Assembly: GCA_947493035.1 (NCBI GenBank)
Contig: CANLOW010000003.1
Coordinates: 124,001-188,000 of the forward strand
Length of the DNA: 64,000 nucleotides
From: an uncultured Aquimarina sp.
GTDB taxonomy: Bacteria; Bacteroidota; Bacteroidia; Flavobacteriales; Flavobacteriaceae
Direction of reading: 5' to 3'
Positions 9,005-18,629 of the stretch are shown here, piece by piece; the first letter of the stretch is position 1; every line of letters starts with the position of its first letter. The notes under the pieces were generated by a model. The model was not told the DNA's origin, made no database searches, and saw nothing but the letters and a program-made list of their open reading frames with translations. Made by a program: the position numbers and the translations under genes.

Positions 9005-9895
9005 ATGAATACATCTAAACAACATCAGCCAAGTTTTGAATATCTAGCTCCGGACATGGGACAATCTCTCATTTATAATCGTTTTGATGCTTCTCATAAA
9101 AACACCAAACCAATTTGGCATTATCACCCTGAAATAGAAATTGTTTATGTGAATGAAGGTGCTGGTAAGCGACAAATTGGGAGTCATGTATCTTATTATA
9201 ATGACGGAGACTTAATTCTAATTGGTTCAAATTTGCCTCATTGTGGATTTACAGATGCTTTTTCTGCTAAAAGAAATGAAACAGTAATACAAATGTTACC
9301 CGAATTTTTGGGGACTTCTTTTTTTGAAGTTCCTGAAATGTCATCTATCAAAGATTTACTTAAAAGAGCTAAGCAAGGTCTATCATTTCATGGCACAACA
9401 AAAGAAGAGGTAGGTAATATCATTGAAAATATGATTAGAAAATCTCCTTTCGAGCGCATTTTAGATATTTTAAAAGTCCTAAAAAAATTAGAAGAAAGTT
9501 CAGAGTACAATTTATTGAATGCGGATGGTTTCATTTTAAAAGCCGAAGCACAAGATAATAATAGAATCAACACTGTTTTCAATTACGTACAAAGCAATTT
9601 TAAAGAAGCTATACCTGTTGATGATATCTCTTCTTTTGTAAATATGACTACACCTGCTTTTTGTAGATTCTTTAAAAAAGTTACACACAAAACATTTACA
9701 CAATTTGTCAATGAATATAGATTAGTACATGCGACTAAGCTACTCAGTGAGCAAAATGAAACTATCCGAAATATTTGTTTCGAATGTGGCTTCAATAACT
9801 TTTCGCATTTCAACAAACAGTTTAAACAGTATACAGGAAAGACGCCTAGAGAATATCGTAAATCTTTAAATTTTGAAGTTATTGAAGAATACTAA
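9005..9895 (+). CDS. AraC-family transcriptional regulator with N-terminal cupin
   Basis: A 296-residue one-component regulator. The N-terminal half has a cupin fold (PIWHYHPEIEIVYVNEGAGKR, then DGDLILIGSNLPHCG), usually a small-sugar sensor. The C-terminal 100 residues hold two helix-turn-helix motifs ending in the AraC signature FNNFSHFNKQFKQYTGKTPREYRKS. It is divergent from the CBM-like/GH86 unit, with 147 bp between the starts, and is the obvious candidate to control it. TAACTTTA at about 8975 is a poor -10-like element. The effector, possibly an agaro- or porphyran-oligosaccharide or galactose derivative, is inference. Confidence 0.88.
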   Translation: MNTSKQHQPSFEYLAPDMGQSLIYNRFDASHKNTKPIWHYHPEIEIVYVNEGAGKRQIGSHVSYYNDGDLILIGSNLPHCGFTDAFSAKRNETVIQMLPEFLGTSFFEVPEMSSIKDLLKRAKQGLSFHGTTKEEVGNIIENMIRKSPFERILDILKVLKKLEESSEYNLLNADGFILKAEAQDNNRINTVFNYVQSNFKEAIPVDDISSFVNMTTPAFCRFFKKVTHKTFTQFVNEYRLVHATKLLSEQNETIRNICFECGFNNFSHFNKQFKQYTGKTPREYRKSLNFEVIEEY

Positions 9896-9913
9896 TTAAA
9901 CTTGAAATATAAA

Positions 9914-10429
9914 TTAACTTATAAACTCATAATATTTTTGAAATATGATACGGAACCAAGGTGTGTATTGTTCTGGGTTTAGCTCAATATCAATTTTAAC
10001 ATCTTCAAGTGATATCCATTTCCAATCTGCTGCTTCTTCTTGGTTCAATTTTGGGACTTCGTTATAATGCCCCACCAGTACATGATCAAATTCATGCTCT
10101 GTTAAGCCATTATCAAAAGCTGCTTTATAAATAAAAGCAAATTTTTCTTCAAGATCTGTATCAAATCCCATTTCTTCAACAAGTCTTCTATGTGCAGCAT
10201 CAATTGTCTCCTCTCCTTCTCGCTGATGACTACAACAGGTATTTGTCCATAACCCTGGAGAATGATATTTTTCGAATGCTCTTTGTTGCAACATTAATTC
10301 TCCTTGATCATTAAAAATAAAAATAGAGAAAGCACGATGTAATAGCGCTTTTTCATGCGCTTCAATCTTCTCCATAGTACCGATCTGACGGTTTTGTTCA
10401 TCCACTAAGATGACATATTCTTTAGACAT
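9914..10429 (-). CDS. idi: Isopentenyl-diphosphate delta-isomerase, type I
   Basis: Nudix-fold enzyme that interconverts isopentenyl and dimethylallyl diphosphate for isoprenoid synthesis (menaquinone, undecaprenyl phosphate, carotenoids). At 171 residues it is close to the usual 180. The conserved HRAFSIFIF, LWTNTCCSHQREGE with the active-site Cys (65/66) and metal-binding His68, and LTEHEFDHV with the catalytic Glu (111-113) are all present. His25 and His31 align with the other metal ligands. The stop is 18 bp from that of the convergent AraC gene. It lies downstream of the DUF3820 gene on the same strand, with a 15-bp gap. Confidence 0.95.
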   Translation of the reverse strand: MSKEYVILVDEQNRQIGTMEKIEAHEKALLHRAFSIFIFNDQGELMLQQRAFEKYHSPGLWTNTCCSHQREGEETIDAAHRRLVEEMGFDTDLEEKFAFIYKAAFDNGLTEHEFDHVLVGHYNEVPKLNQEEAADWKWISLEDVKIDIELNPEQYTPWFRIIFQKYYEFIS

Positions 10430-10444
10430 ACTTAAATTGTATCT

Positions 10445-10627
10445 TTATTTTAAAGGACGAACTAAATCTTCTAAACCATTTAGTTTTATTTCGTACATAC
10501 TCTGCATTTGTATTCCTAATTTCCCTTTTGGAAAACCTTTAGTTCTATACCAAACGTAATAATATTCAGGAATATCGACGAGATAATAACCTTTATATTT
10601 TCCAAACGGCATCTTAGCTTTTGCCAA
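10445..10627 (-). CDS. DUF3820 family small protein
   Basis: Small protein recognised by KMPFGKYKGYYLVDIPEYYY, then GFPKGKLG and NGLEDLVRPLK, the DUF3820 (QSregVF-like) pattern. Its function is unknown. The first codon is a TTG; an ATG gives only MPFGKYKG (from 10612). The same frame stays open upstream to the stop of the preceding gene and reads LNQKEFLLELAKAKMPFGKY, which looks like the real family N-terminus. No ATG, GTG or TTG exists in that extension, so translation may begin at ATT (10657) or ATC (10660), 3-6 bases after the upstream stop codon. The true 5' end is therefore uncertain. Confidence 0.8.
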   Translation of the reverse strand: MAKAKMPFGKYKGYYLVDIPEYYYVWYRTKGFPKGKLGIQMQSMYEIKLNGLEDLVRPLK

Positions 10628-10662
10628 TTCTAGAAGAAATTCTTTTTGGTTTAAAATGATAT

Positions 10663-11226
10663 TTAAGATTTAAATTGAGAATATTTTTCAAGTAATAAAG
10701 CAACTTTTTCTACCCACAGAGATTGTTGCTCCGTTAAAATTCCATGATTAGTTTCTTTATCATATTCTTTTTCCATTGACTTCCAAGTGATTTTCACTTG
10801 TTCATACATCCTGTTTACCTGCCTCCTTAAATTTCGCGTATTTATATAATCAAATTCAGATAATCTCTTTCTTAATATTCGCGCATGTAATTCTGTTATA
10901 TCAAAATGTAACTGCTCATGAGCTAGTACATCATCTCGTTTATGTCTAGGATCTACCCAAGAAGCAAACGGATTTTGTAGAGCGTATACCTCATATAAAA
11001 ATTGAATTTCAATACCCTCAGTTTGATACCCCCATTTAAAATCTAAATTCATATCCACTTCAGCAGCAGAACTATCAGGGTATAATTCGGGCTTATTTCC
11101 TATAAAATCTTTCCATGTCAGTTGGGAATGTGTTTTATAATCATTCCAACCTGGGCTTATGTCTTGAGAAAATACAGCGTACGATAACACCATACTAATT
11201 ATAAAACAAAAAGAATTGAGGTTCAT
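10663..11226 (-). CDS. Secreted DUF922-like putative zinc protease
   Basis: A 187-residue protein with a signal peptide (about residues 1-20, cleaved near VFSQ). The central DVLAHEQLHFDITELHAR contains HEQLH, an HExxH zinc-binding motif, followed by a downstream Glu/His. This and the preceding LTWKDFIG match the DUF922 family of predicted secreted zinc proteases. The target is unknown. Its ATG overlaps the stop of the upstream LysM gene by one base (TAATG), implying translational coupling, so the two may act together at the cell envelope. The DUF3820 gene follows immediately. Confidence 0.75.
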   Translation of the reverse strand: MNLNSFCFIISMVLSYAVFSQDISPGWNDYKTHSQLTWKDFIGNKPELYPDSSAAEVDMNLDFKWGYQTEGIEIQFLYEVYALQNPFASWVDPRHKRDDVLAHEQLHFDITELHARILRKRLSEFDYINTRNLRRQVNRMYEQVKITWKSMEKEYDKETNHGILTEQQSLWVEKVALLLEKYSQFKS

Positions 11227-13121
11227 TAATTTAAAACATCAAAGGTTAAATTGTCACCATATTTTATAATGTATGCAGCATTATTTTGCAAGCTTCCCCC
11301 TTTTAATTCGTAGTTAAACTTATTTTCCAAATATTCGGTAGTATTTCCTGAAAGTGTCAATGTACTATTTCCTTTAGAATATGCTAAACGCAAGATAACA
11401 TCCAACGTCAAATCGTATGCTCTTACAGCATACTGATTAGGAATAGCTCCAAATTTAGACTTGTAAGTTGAATAAAACCACCCTTCACCTCCTTCTATCA
11501 GCTTATTTGCTGATGGATAATGAAAATGTAAATTCGATAACTGCATATTAGGAACAGCTTCATTGTCAAATTCTTTATTTTTATGAGTTGTAAACAAAGT
11601 TACTTTATGCGTTTGTACACGTGCATTAAATAAAGAAACAGCATTACTTAATAGTACTACGTTAGAAGATTCTAAAAATATCCAATATGGTATCTTAGAT
11701 TCTTTTTCTCCCATTACCTTATCTAAGTCTTCTACCTTAATGAAGGTATCATCTTTAGGATCTATGACTTTTGCCTTAGGAAAACTAGCCAACAATTTAG
11801 TTTTCGTTGTTTTGTTTTTACTATCCGCAACTATTAGAATATGCTTGGGCAAAGTATCTGCCTTAACAAATGCTATCATTTTATCTCTTAATACATCACT
11901 AGAAGGAAATGTTTGATATAAATTACCTTGAGCACCAACATTTTTCTTCGAAATAGGTGAGAAAACAGGTACATTACCAACACTTTTAGCAAGTTTAACT
12001 ACATTTTTATGAAGCAAAGGACCAATTATAGCATCTTTTGTATGTAAGTTATGTGATGAAATAAGCTTACTAGTAATTGACTCGCTTTTTTGAGAATCTA
12101 AAACTACTACATCAGTTTCAATACCCATTGAAGCTGCTTTATCTATAGCAAGTTTTGCTCCGGAATAAATGTCTGCAGAAAATTGGGTTATTTTATTTTT
12201 TGAAAGCTGAGACTTTAGTTCTGTTATATTTTTTAAATTAAATTTGTTAGCACAAAAAGGCAACACTAAAGCAATAGAAGCTTTATCGCCTTTCATTATG
12301 TAAGTAGATAAGTCTATTCTATTTTCATCTAAATCTGATGGTAAAGCATTAATTCGCGGAAGCTTTAATACCATACCCACTTTTAAACCTTCTTTAACCG
12401 TTGGATTTAAAGTTATAATCGAATCTTGTGGTATGTTATATGTTTTACTTAAACTGTACATAGTCTGTTTTGCAGGTACCTCGTATAGTTCAAAATCCTC
12501 CTTTACAATTGGAATTTCATTCTTAATTTCTTTAGGAACTAATATTTTCATTCCAACTGGAAAATTCTCTCCTAAATTAGGATTCATATTTTCAAGTTCA
12601 GGAATTGTAATTCCAAATTTTCGTGCTATACCATAACGTGTCTCTTTAGGCAAGACCGTATAGATTTGAGTCTCTGGATGTTTCTTTTTCCCTAAAGTCC
12701 TTACTACAGGAATGTATTTAGGCTTAGGTAAAGGAATACGAAGAATGTCACCTTTTCGCAAAGGTTCTTCATTCAGAAACGTATTATATTTCTTAATATC
12801 TGCAATTGCTACATCGTACTTTTTAGCAATACTATACAAAGTGTGCTTCTTTTTAGTCTTATGCTTTTTAAATATAAGACCCTCTGGAGGAATATCCGGA
12901 GTATCCAAAGAATGAGGAATCACCAAAAACATGTCTGGGTATATTCCGTTAACAGCCGATGGGTTCAAATTTATAATAGCCTCGGATGTTGTATTATACT
13001 CCTTTGCTATAGAATAAACATCCTCTCCAATACGTACTTTGTGCTTCTTAAAATTAAATTGCGCACTAGCTGTTTGAATAAAGGCTAGTGCGACAATGAA
13101 AAATGCAGCAATTCTTATCAT
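11226..13121 (-). CDS. LysM-repeat protein with periplasmic-binding-like C-terminal domain
   Basis: A 631-residue exported protein; the first 20 residues are a signal peptide ending ASAQ. Four LysM modules follow in about residues 24-265, each with a (Y/R)(S/G)(I/L)(A/S)(K/R)xY core such as EDVYSIAKEYN, HTLYSIAKKYD, ETRYGIARKFG and QTMYSLSKTYN. They predict peptidoglycan binding. Residues about 280-630 look like a type I periplasmic-binding (LpoA-like) fold, with DIYSGAKLAIDKA and DAIIGPLLHKNVVKLAKS. A role in cell-wall assembly or sensing is inference. It lies 9 bp after guaA on the same strand and is coupled to the HExxH protein by a TAATG overlap. Confidence 0.82.
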   Translation of the reverse strand: MIRIAAFFIVALAFIQTASAQFNFKKHKVRIGEDVYSIAKEYNTTSEAIINLNPSAVNGIYPDMFLVIPHSLDTPDIPPEGLIFKKHKTKKKHTLYSIAKKYDVAIADIKKYNTFLNEEPLRKGDILRIPLPKPKYIPVVRTLGKKKHPETQIYTVLPKETRYGIARKFGITIPELENMNPNLGENFPVGMKILVPKEIKNEIPIVKEDFELYEVPAKQTMYSLSKTYNIPQDSIITLNPTVKEGLKVGMVLKLPRINALPSDLDENRIDLSTYIMKGDKASIALVLPFCANKFNLKNITELKSQLSKNKITQFSADIYSGAKLAIDKAASMGIETDVVVLDSQKSESITSKLISSHNLHTKDAIIGPLLHKNVVKLAKSVGNVPVFSPISKKNVGAQGNLYQTFPSSDVLRDKMIAFVKADTLPKHILIVADSKNKTTKTKLLASFPKAKVIDPKDDTFIKVEDLDKVMGEKESKIPYWIFLESSNVVLLSNAVSLFNARVQTHKVTLFTTHKNKEFDNEAVPNMQLSNLHFHYPSANKLIEGGEGWFYSTYKSKFGAIPNQYAVRAYDLTLDVILRLAYSKGNSTLTLSGNTTEYLENKFNYELKGGSLQNNAAYIIKYGDNLTFDVLN

Positions 13122-13130
13122 AAGTTTTTT

Positions 13131-14660
13131 TTATTCCCACTCGATAGTTGCAGGTGGTTTTGAACTAATATCATATACTACTCTATTAACGCCTTTTACT
13201 TTATTTATTATGGCATTAGAGGTTTTTTGTAAAAATTCATACGGTAGATTTACCCAATCAGCAGTCATACCATCTGTACTTTCTACGGCACGTAAAGCTA
13301 CACATTTTTCATAAGTACGCTCATCCCCCATAACACCAACACTATTAACAGGTAATAATATTGCTCCTGCTTGCCATACTTTATCATACAATCCAGCGTC
13401 TCGTAACCCTTCTATAAAAATAGCATCTACTTCTTGAAGTATAGATACTTTTTCTGCAGTAATATCACCTAAAATTCGAATAGCTAAACCTGGACCCGGG
13501 AAAGGATGCCTTCCTAACAATTGAGGGTCAATACCCATCGAAGCTCCTACTCTACGCACTTCATCTTTAAAAAGTGCTCTAAGTGGCTCGACAACTTTCA
13601 ATTTCATATAGTCAGGTAACCCTCCTACATTATGATGTGATTTAATAGTCGCCGAAGGACCTCCTGTAGCAGAAACAGACTCGATAACATCCGGGTATAT
13701 TGTACCTTGAGCTAACCACTTCGCTCCTTCTACTAATTTAGATTCATCATCAAAAACATCGACAAAAACTTTACCTATAATTTTACGCTTACGCTCAGGA
13801 TCACTTTCTCCTGCCAATTCACCTAAAAAACGATCAGCAGCATCTACTCCTTTCACATTAAGTCCCATCCCTTTGTATTGATCTAATACACTAGAGAATT
13901 CATTTTTACGTAACAATCCATTGTTAACGAAAATACAATGTAGATTTTCACCAATAGCTTTGTGTAACAATACCGCAGCCACTGTAGAATCTACACCACC
14001 ACTTAATCCTAAAATAACACGTTCATCACCAATTTTTTCTTTTAATTCGGCAACAGTTGTTTCTACAAATGAATTAGGTGTCCATTCTTGTGCAACATCA
14101 GCTATTTTAACTAAAAAGTTTTCTAGTAATTGTTTACCATCTGTTGAGTGGTACACTTCTGGGTGAAACTGAATAGCATAGGTAGACTCACCTTCAATTT
14201 TATAAGCCGCATTCTCTACATCATGCGTACTTGCTAATTTCACTCCATTCTTTGGCAGTTCTTTAATAGTATCACTATGACTCATCCACACCTGAGAACC
14301 AGCTTCAACATCTTCGAAAAACAATTCATCATTTTTAACAAAAGATAAATTTGCTCTACCATATTCACGAATATTAGAAGGGGCTACTTTTCCGCCGTTG
14401 AAATGTGCTAAGTATTGAGCTCCATAACAAACTCCTAATAAAGGTTTCTTCCCTCTAATCTCTGATAAGTCAATATGAGGAGGGTTTTCACTTCTAACTG
14501 AAGAAGGAGAACCTGAAAGAATGATGGCTTTAAAATCAGCCAAATTAGGCACCTTGTTAAATGGGTGTATTTCACAATAAATATTAAGTTCTCGCACTCT
14601 TCGCGCTATCAGCTGCGTGTATTGCGATCCAAAATCAAGAATAAGGACGTTATTTTGCAT
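13131..14660 (-). CDS. guaA: GMP synthase (glutamine-hydrolysing)
   Basis: Converts XMP to GMP with glutamine and ATP. I use ATG 14660, which gives [20 protein letters not shown], the canonical N-terminus; the TTG five codons upstream is spurious. Length is 509 residues. The class I amidotransferase triad is Cys78 in [11 protein letters not shown], with His166 and Glu168 in QFHPEVYHS. The ATP pyrophosphatase P-loop is [11 protein letters not shown] (SGGVDS 220-225). The C-terminal dimerisation domain ends [18 protein letters not shown] element lies only a few bases before the ATG, so a very short leader is possible. It is divergent from the RidA-like gene. Confidence 0.97.
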   Translation of the reverse strand: MQNNVLILDFGSQYTQLIARRVRELNIYCEIHPFNKVPNLADFKAIILSGSPSSVRSENPPHIDLSEIRGKKPLLGVCYGAQYLAHFNGGKVAPSNIREYGRANLSFVKNDELFFEDVEAGSQVWMSHSDTIKELPKNGVKLASTHDVENAAYKIEGESTYAIQFHPEVYHSTDGKQLLENFLVKIADVAQEWTPNSFVETTVAELKEKIGDERVILGLSGGVDSTVAAVLLHKAIGENLHCIFVNNGLLRKNEFSSVLDQYKGMGLNVKGVDAADRFLGELAGESDPERKRKIIGKVFVDVFDDESKLVEGAKWLAQGTIYPDVIESVSATGGPSATIKSHHNVGGLPDYMKLKVVEPLRALFKDEVRRVGASMGIDPQLLGRHPFPGPGLAIRILGDITAEKVSILQEVDAIFIEGLRDAGLYDKVWQAGAILLPVNSVGVMGDERTYEKCVALRAVESTDGMTADWVNLPYEFLQKTSNAIINKVKGVNRVVYDISSKPPATIEWE

Positions 14661-14772
14661 GCGCAAAAATACCAATTCTTTGATACTTAAAAAATGGATG
14701 TTATCTTTTTCTTAAAATCAGTTTTCTAATCGTTTATTATTAATTTATTGTAAATCATTAAAGTTCATTATT

Positions 14773-15153
14773 ATGAGAAAAAAGATAAGTTCGGGTTCGC
14801 CTTTTGAAGCAAAAATTGGATATTCGAGAGCCATTGTAGATGGAAATTGGGTTTTTGTATCAGGGACAACAGGCTATGATTATAAAACAATGACCATATC
14901 AAAAGATATTGAAATACAAACAGAGCAATGTTTATTAAATATTCAAACTGCTTTAGAAGAGGCTAAATCTAAACTTGAAGATATTGTCCGAATAACCTAT
15001 ATCCTTCCTATTGCTTCTGATTTTGAAAAATGTTGGCCTATCTTACGAAAATACTTAGGTGATATTAGACCTGCAGCGACTATGTTTTCTGCTGGTTTAG
15101 CCGACCCTAATATGAAAATAGAAATACAAGTCACCGCACTTAAACAAAACTAA
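14773..15153 (+). CDS. RidA/YjgF-family protein
   Basis: A 126-residue member of the RidA-like family, which includes enamine/imine deaminases. It shows GYSRAIVDGNWVFVSGTTGY at the start, then the DIEIQTEQCLLNIQTALEEA helix. The end IRPAATMFSAGLADPNMKIE has an Arg in the position used for substrate carboxylate binding. The RxAxT context differs from the best RidA sequences, so it may belong to another subfamily. The stop overlaps the next start by one base (TAATG), coupling it to the flavin split-barrel protein. Confidence 0.85.
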   Translation: MRKKISSGSPFEAKIGYSRAIVDGNWVFVSGTTGYDYKTMTISKDIEIQTEQCLLNIQTALEEAKSKLEDIVRITYILPIASDFEKCWPILRKYLGDIRPAATMFSAGLADPNMKIEIQVTALKQN

Positions 15154-15689
15154 TGTCATTAGAACAATTATTAGATCATATCTTTTCTAGTTTAAATAAA
15201 GGAAAGACAGTACCTAAGCACCCTTTCCGTTATATTACTTTGGCCACTGAAAGCAATGGAACCCCTTTTCAACGAATGGTTGTATTTAGAAAGATTAACA
15301 AAAATACAATCACATTATACACTGATAGGAGAACCCCTAAAGTGAATCATCTAAAAAATAACCCAAATGCATCTTTACTTTTTTTTGATTACAAAAAGAT
15401 GACACAAATTCAATTACAAGGATTGATTAAAATTGATGATAGTTTAGACAAATCGTTATGGAATAATTTATCAGAAAAAGCTAAAGAAGATTATACTGGT
15501 ATTAAAACTCCAGGTGAATCTATAAATGATTTTGAAGAAATTGTATTTGATACAGATAACAACAATTTCTGCAAACTGAATTTTCATTTCACTAAAATTG
15601 ATTATTTACAAATTGGGAAACCCCACCACACTAGAGCTAAATTTACATTAGAAAACAATAAATGGAAAGGGAATTATGTAGTTCCATAA
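15153..15689 (+). CDS. Pyridoxamine 5'-phosphate oxidase-like FMN-binding split-barrel protein
   Basis: A 178-residue protein resembling the PPOX/FMN-binding split-barrel superfamily. PFRYITLATESNGTPFQRMVV is the first strand pair and LYTDRRTPKVNHLKNNPNASLLFFD the FMN-phosphate-binding segment. It lacks the C-terminal dimerisation block of true PdxH, so the substrate is unknown. Pairing with a RidA-like protein, which clears reactive enamines from PLP chemistry, suggests a role in PLP or amine metabolism, as inference. The last codons form one arm of a long hairpin. Confidence 0.78.
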   Translation: MSLEQLLDHIFSSLNKGKTVPKHPFRYITLATESNGTPFQRMVVFRKINKNTITLYTDRRTPKVNHLKNNPNASLLFFDYKKMTQIQLQGLIKIDDSLDKSLWNNLSEKAKEDYTGIKTPGESINDFEEIVFDTDNNNFCKLNFHFTKIDYLQIGKPHHTRAKFTLENNKWKGNYVVP

Positions 15690-15702
15690 CTCCCTTTCCA
15701 TT
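15661..15702. terminator. Bidirectional terminator hairpin overlapping a stop codon
   Basis: Twelve bases at 15661-15672 (AATGGAAAGGGA) pair exactly with 15691-15702. After one mismatch, TTATG/CATAA extends the stem to 17 pairs with a six-base loop. The left arm lies within the last codons of the split-barrel gene and the right arm in the gap before the convergent argH. Confidence 0.7.
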
Positions 15703-15765
15703 TATAAATTGAATGTAGACTATTAAAACCTATATTAATAGATTAAAACAAGTTATTACACATAA

Positions 15766-17043
15766 TTAAACCTGTTCTAGCTTATTTTTAATTTCTTTAA
15801 GACACAAATTATTTATACTACCTACATGGGTATGCTTTACATTCTTGACTGGTTTGTATTTACCTTCTTCTATATCTAAACCTATTTTCACATAAGCATC
15901 TCTAAATGTCATACCTTCTTGAACTAAACCATTTAAAGTGTCGACACTAAACAAGTAATCATATTTATCATCTTCTAAAATACCAGTATTAACTTCTACA
16001 TTTTTCAATGCATAAATTGCTAATTCAAGACAAGCTTTTAAATCTTGAATCGCAGGTACTATACCTTCTTTTAATAACTGTAAATCTCTATGATAACCAC
16101 TCGGTAAATTATTGGTTAACAACGATAATTCGTAGGGTAAGGATTGTATACGATTACATTTACCTCTAATTAACTCAAAAACATCTGGATTCTTTTTATG
16201 AGGCATTATACTTGATCCCGTGGTAAACTCAGAGGGAATACTCATAAAATTAAAGTTTTGACTCATATACAAACACACATCCATTGCCAATTTAGATAAA
16301 GTACTTGCCACAGTACTCATTGCAAAAGATGTAGACTTTTCAGACTTCCCTCTACTCATTTGCGCAGCAACAACATTATATTTTAATGTATCAAATTCTA
16401 ACAATTCAGTGGTATATTCTCTATCTATAGGAAATGAACTTCCATACCCTGCTGCACTCCCTAATGGATTTTGATCTACAACTTTTAATGCTGCATTTAC
16501 AAAATACAAATCATCTATAAAACTCTCTGCATAGGCAGAAAACCACAATCCAAATGAACTTGGCATAGCTATTTGCAAGTGTGTATATCCTGGTAATAAA
16601 TGCTCTTTATGAGTTTCTGCTGCCTGAAGAAGTACTTCACAAAGCTCTTTTGTACTCGATTTAATATGATTTAACTCATCTTTCAAATACAAATGCATAG
16701 CGGTAAGCACTTGATCATTTCTCGAACGAGCAGTATGAATACGCTTTCCCGCATCACCAACACGTTTCGTTAGCTCAAACTCTATTTTAGAATGTACGTC
16801 TTCAAATTCATCTCCAATAGAAAAAGTACCTGCTTCAATTTCTTTTGCTAACTCATCTAACCCTTTTTCTATTCCATCAATATCATCTTTAGATAGTAAG
16901 CCAACTTTATAAAGCATTTTACCGTGTGCTAATGTCGCTTTTACGTCATATTTAGCTATAACCATGTCTAAAACACGGTCATTACCAACGGTAAAAATAT
17001 CTATCTTTTTGTCTGTAGGTAAACCTTTACTCCAAAGTTTCAT
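15766..17043 (-). CDS. argH: Argininosuccinate lyase
   Basis: Last step of arginine biosynthesis, cleaving argininosuccinate to arginine and fumarate. The 425-residue length is slightly short of the usual 460. The fumarase/aspartase superfamily signature GSSIMPHKKNP is at residues 276-286, with the catalytic serine loop. HTARSRNDQV (103-112) and PGYTHLQIAMPS (151-162) carry the other conserved active-site regions. No other arg genes are beside it. A small palindrome (AAGAATA/TATTCTT) lies in the 86-bp gap to the downstream helicase gene. Confidence 0.96.
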   Translation of the reverse strand: MKLWSKGLPTDKKIDIFTVGNDRVLDMVIAKYDVKATLAHGKMLYKVGLLSKDDIDGIEKGLDELAKEIEAGTFSIGDEFEDVHSKIEFELTKRVGDAGKRIHTARSRNDQVLTAMHLYLKDELNHIKSSTKELCEVLLQAAETHKEHLLPGYTHLQIAMPSSFGLWFSAYAESFIDDLYFVNAALKVVDQNPLGSAAGYGSSFPIDREYTTELLEFDTLKYNVVAAQMSRGKSEKSTSFAMSTVASTLSKLAMDVCLYMSQNFNFMSIPSEFTTGSSIMPHKKNPDVFELIRGKCNRIQSLPYELSLLTNNLPSGYHRDLQLLKEGIVPAIQDLKACLELAIYALKNVEVNTGILEDDKYDYLFSVDTLNGLVQEGMTFRDAYVKIGLDIEEGKYKPVKNVKHTHVGSINNLCLKEIKNKLEQV

Positions 17044-17129
17044 TGTCGATTTTTTAAAGTTATAGTAAGAATACTTATTCTTATTGAAGCCCTAAAGGGA
17101 AATTTATTGAATGTGAATTATCTTTAAAA

Positions 17130-18629
17130 TTAATCCATAAGCGCATTAATTCGCTGACGTAACTTACGCATATATTCTTCTTCTAACCAAGAACGATAAT
17201 TTTTTGTACTATTACTAATACAATAAGAATACATACGAATACGATATTCTACATCTTCAACTAATAATTTTGATAAAATACGTGCATCAAAAACGTCTTC
17301 ACTATTCTCTACACACATTTGAGCATGTTGTTCGATAGATCTTTCCAAAAGTAACTTAGACTTTTCTCCGTTATTAACTATATCATCGTATTCCTTTTTA
17401 ACGTCGTAAGTAATATTTTCTGAATTCTTGAATTGCTCTCTAACCTCAGGAGGCATTACATATTTAAACTGACGTTCAATTTCCTCGTCAGTAACAAGAT
17501 TTTCTAAATAATAATCAGGAGATCTAAAAATACGTTGCCAATCTACATCGGAATTCCAAAGCCCTAATCTTGCAGCATTGTTTCCTAAATCAATAACATT
17601 AAAATATTTTTTTCCAGGTAATGAACGAGAACCTCGACCAATCATCTGAAAATATAAGGTTAATGATTTTGTAGCTCTATTAAGAATAATAACTTCAATA
17701 GTAGGTTCATCAAACCCTGTAGTTAAAATACCTACAGATGACAAAATTGCATCTGGCGTTTCTTTAAACCACTGCAATATAGCCTGACGTTCTTGTTTAC
17801 TATTGGTATTATCTAAGTGACGAACTGGCAAACCTGCAGCTCTAAAGGTTTCATAAACTTGCAGTGAAGTATTGATACCATTATTAAATATTAATGTCTT
17901 TTTTCCTTTAGCTTTTTGATCATATGCAAAAAGTAATTTTTCTTGCATAAAAGCATTCGAATACAATTCTTCAGAAGATTTCACAGTATAATCACCATTG
18001 ATACCAACTTTAAGAGTACTCAACCCTACATCAAAACTATAAGTAATTGCATTTGCCAAAAACCCCATTTCAATTAAATTTGAAATAGGTTGTCCACATA
18101 TCAATTCGCGATAACTATCTTTCATCGGCATTTTGATATTTGAACTTAAAGGTGTTGCTGTTACACCAAGAATAAAGCAGTTTTCAAAATATCCAAATAA
18201 CTTTCTGAACGAATTATAGTGAGCCTCATCAATAATAACTAATCCGAGATTCGTAAAGTCTACTTTTTCTTCGTTTAAACGATTATTTAAAGTTTCCACC
18301 ATAGCAACGAAACAGTGATATTCGTCTTCGTTTGGTATCTCTTTTACCTTACTATTAATAACCAAACTGGTAACACCAAAGCCTTCTAGCATTCTAGATG
18401 TTTGATTACAAAGCTCAATACGATGCGTAAGTACTAATACTTTCTTTTTGTGTTCTTTTATATAACGGCGAACAATCTCTGAAAACACAACTGTTTTACC
18501 TCCTCCTGTTGGTAATTGATAACAAAAGTTATACCCCTCAGGTTTATTATTTATCCTATTAAATATTTTATTTATGTCTTCCTTTTGATAAGGGTATAGT
18601 TCTAATGTCTTTGGTGCGTCCTGCGTCAT
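17130..18629 (-). CDS. DEAD/DEAH-box superfamily 2 helicase, RadD/SSL2-like
   Basis: A 499-residue ATP-dependent helicase. Motif I is QLPTGGGKTVVF (about 39-50), motif Ia VLVLTHR, motif II VIIDEAHYN, motif III GVTATPL, motif V TTGFDEP and motif VI QMIGRGSRS. The arrangement matches the single-subunit SF2 enzymes grouped with RadD or type III restriction helicases. No methyltransferase or nuclease domain is seen, so a restriction role is not supported and DNA repair is more likely. The C-terminal 110 residues are helical and not recognised. Confidence 0.85.
   Translation of the reverse strand: MTQDAPKTLELYPYQKEDINKIFNRINNKPEGYNFCYQLPTGGGKTVVFSEIVRRYIKEHKKKVLVLTHRIELCNQTSRMLEGFGVTSLVINSKVKEIPNEDEYHCFVAMVETLNNRLNEEKVDFTNLGLVIIDEAHYNSFRKLFGYFENCFILGVTATPLSSNIKMPMKDSYRELICGQPISNLIEMGFLANAITYSFDVGLSTLKVGINGDYTVKSSEELYSNAFMQEKLLFAYDQKAKGKKTLIFNNGINTSLQVYETFRAAGLPVRHLDNTNSKQERQAILQWFKETPDAILSSVGILTTGFDEPTIEVIILNRATKSLTLYFQMIGRGSRSLPGKKYFNVIDLGNNAARLGLWNSDVDWQRIFRSPDYYLENLVTDEEIERQFKYVMPPEVREQFKNSENITYDVKKEYDDIVNNGEKSKLLLERSIEQHAQMCVENSEDVFDARILSKLLVEDVEYRIRMYSYCISNSTKNYRSWLEEEYMRKLRQRINALMD

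Noticed and set aside
14661..14675. TTG start extending guaA by five codons
   Set aside because: The ATG at 14660 gives the universal GuaA N-terminus; the TATTTTTG overlap there is more likely a promoter element with a very short leader, but spacing is too tight to annotate.
17130..18629. SF2 helicase as part of a restriction or defence system
   Set aside because: No methyltransferase, nuclease or other defence gene beside it; neighbours are argH and serB.
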